From assembly GCA_020697475.1 (NCBI GenBank), contig JAJFMO010000222.1, forward strand, positions 1-6,431: a DNA stretch of 6,431 nt, read 5' to 3'. Made by a program: the position numbers and the translations under genes. Positions 6,087-6,431 of the stretch are shown piece by piece (positions within the stretch are counted from its first letter, which is position 1; each line of letters starts with the position of its first letter). The DNA comes from Paenibacillaceae bacterium (GTDB lineage Bacteria; Bacillota; Bacilli; Paenibacillales; NBRC-103111). The notes beneath the pieces are model-generated. The model saw only the letters and a list, made by a program, of their open reading frames with translations, was not told where the DNA came from and did not search any database.

Positions 6087-6431
6087 TCACCCCTCGATCG
6101 CTTTCACAATACTCATGAAGATCGCGACAATAAATATGTTAGCCAGAGCAAGCGGCAGAAGCACTTTCCAGCCCAAGCCCATCAACTGGTCGATGCGAAT
6201 CCGCGGCAGAGTTGCGCGAATCCAGAATAAGAAGAAGACGATAACGATAAATTTCAACAAAAACCAGAAGATTCCCGGGATAAACGTCAAGAACGGCAAC
6301 GGTGCGTCCCAGCCGCCCAAGAATACGATGACGGCCAACGCGGACAAAGCAAACACATACACATATTCCGCCAACATGAAGAAGGCGAAACGAAATCCGC
6401 CATATTCGACGTGATAGCCGGCAACCAGTTC
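6087..6431 (-). CDS. nuoH: NADH-quinone oxidoreductase subunit H, 5' end missing
   Basis: Membrane subunit of complex I that forms the quinone-binding chamber with NuoD and NuoB and starts the proton path. Only the last 114 residues are inside the window; the whole protein is usually about 320-340. The frame runs open from the window edge (first codon at 6429-6431) to TGA at 6087-6089. The visible part opens with ELVAGYHVEYGGFRFAFF, matching the conserved acidic loop and helix near the quinone channel. Hydrophobic segments follow, then the family signature FWIRATLPRIRIDQLMGLGWK and the usual C-terminal helix ending in KAIEG. An internal ATG at 6375-6377 is not the start, because conserved NuoH sequence continues upstream of it. 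The stop is 4 nt before nuoI, and its last codons carry the nuoI ribosome site. By usual gene order nuoD or nuoG should lie upstream, outside the window. Confidence 0.97.
   Translation of the reverse strand, partial: ELVAGYHVEYGGFRFAFFMLAEYVYVFALSALAVIVFLGGWDAPLPFLTFIPGIFWFLLKFIVIVFFLFWIRATLPRIRIDQLMGLGWKVLLPLALANIFIVAIFMSIVKAIEG
6090..6095 (-). promoter_or_regulatory. Ribosome binding site for nuoI inside nuoH
   Basis: GAGGGG on the coding strand, 7 nt before ATG 6080-6082, is formed by the last two sense codons of nuoH (Glu-Gly). It favours this ATG over the in-frame one at codon 5. Confidence 0.6.

Noticed and set aside
6087..6377. A short 96-residue gene starting at the internal ATG of the nuoH frame
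   Set aside because: Conserved NuoH sequence (ELVAGYHVEYGG) continues upstream of this ATG to the window edge, so it is an internal methionine of a truncated nuoH.

Overview
The window is a single dense run of respiratory complex I genes (NADH-quinone oxidoreductase, NDH-1), all on the minus strand. In transcription order, from high to low coordinates, they are nuoH (5' end cut by the window), nuoI, nuoJ, nuoK, nuoL, nuoM and nuoN (3' end cut by the window). No other gene, RNA gene, mobile element, CRISPR array, promoter or terminator could be supported. No stretch of more than 22 bases lies between genes. The window therefore looks like the interior of one operon whose promoter and terminator are both outside it.

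The organism is most likely a Bacillota member related to Paenibacillaceae (Paenibacillus or Cohnella type). This is an inference from three things: strong GGAGG-type ribosome binding sites before most genes, a GC content judged by eye at roughly one half, and protein character such as a short two-cluster NuoI and Gram-positive-style NuoJ and NuoK. The presence of nuo genes argues against Bacillus subtilis, which uses NDH-2 instead. Species cannot be read from the sequence.

The proteins fit together as follows. NuoI carries two 4Fe-4S clusters that pass electrons towards the quinone. NuoH forms the quinone-chamber membrane subunit. NuoJ and NuoK bridge to the antiporter-like subunits NuoN, NuoM and NuoL, which translocate protons. 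The charged residues expected for proton transfer are all present: E142/K227/K257/K411 in NuoN, E158/K272/K303/E445 in NuoM, E148/K234/K347/K402 in NuoL, and E37/E75 in NuoK. The enzyme encoded here looks intact and functional.

Gene junctions are very tight: a 4-nt gap H/I, an 8-nt overlap I/J, a 1-nt gap J/K, a 22-nt gap K/L, a 1-nt overlap L/M and a 4-nt gap M/N. This suggests translational coupling and co-ordinated stoichiometry. I found no convincing undescribed system. The findings are modest points: the correct nuoJ start, an enlarged NuoM loop, and a perfect inverted repeat inside nuoJ.
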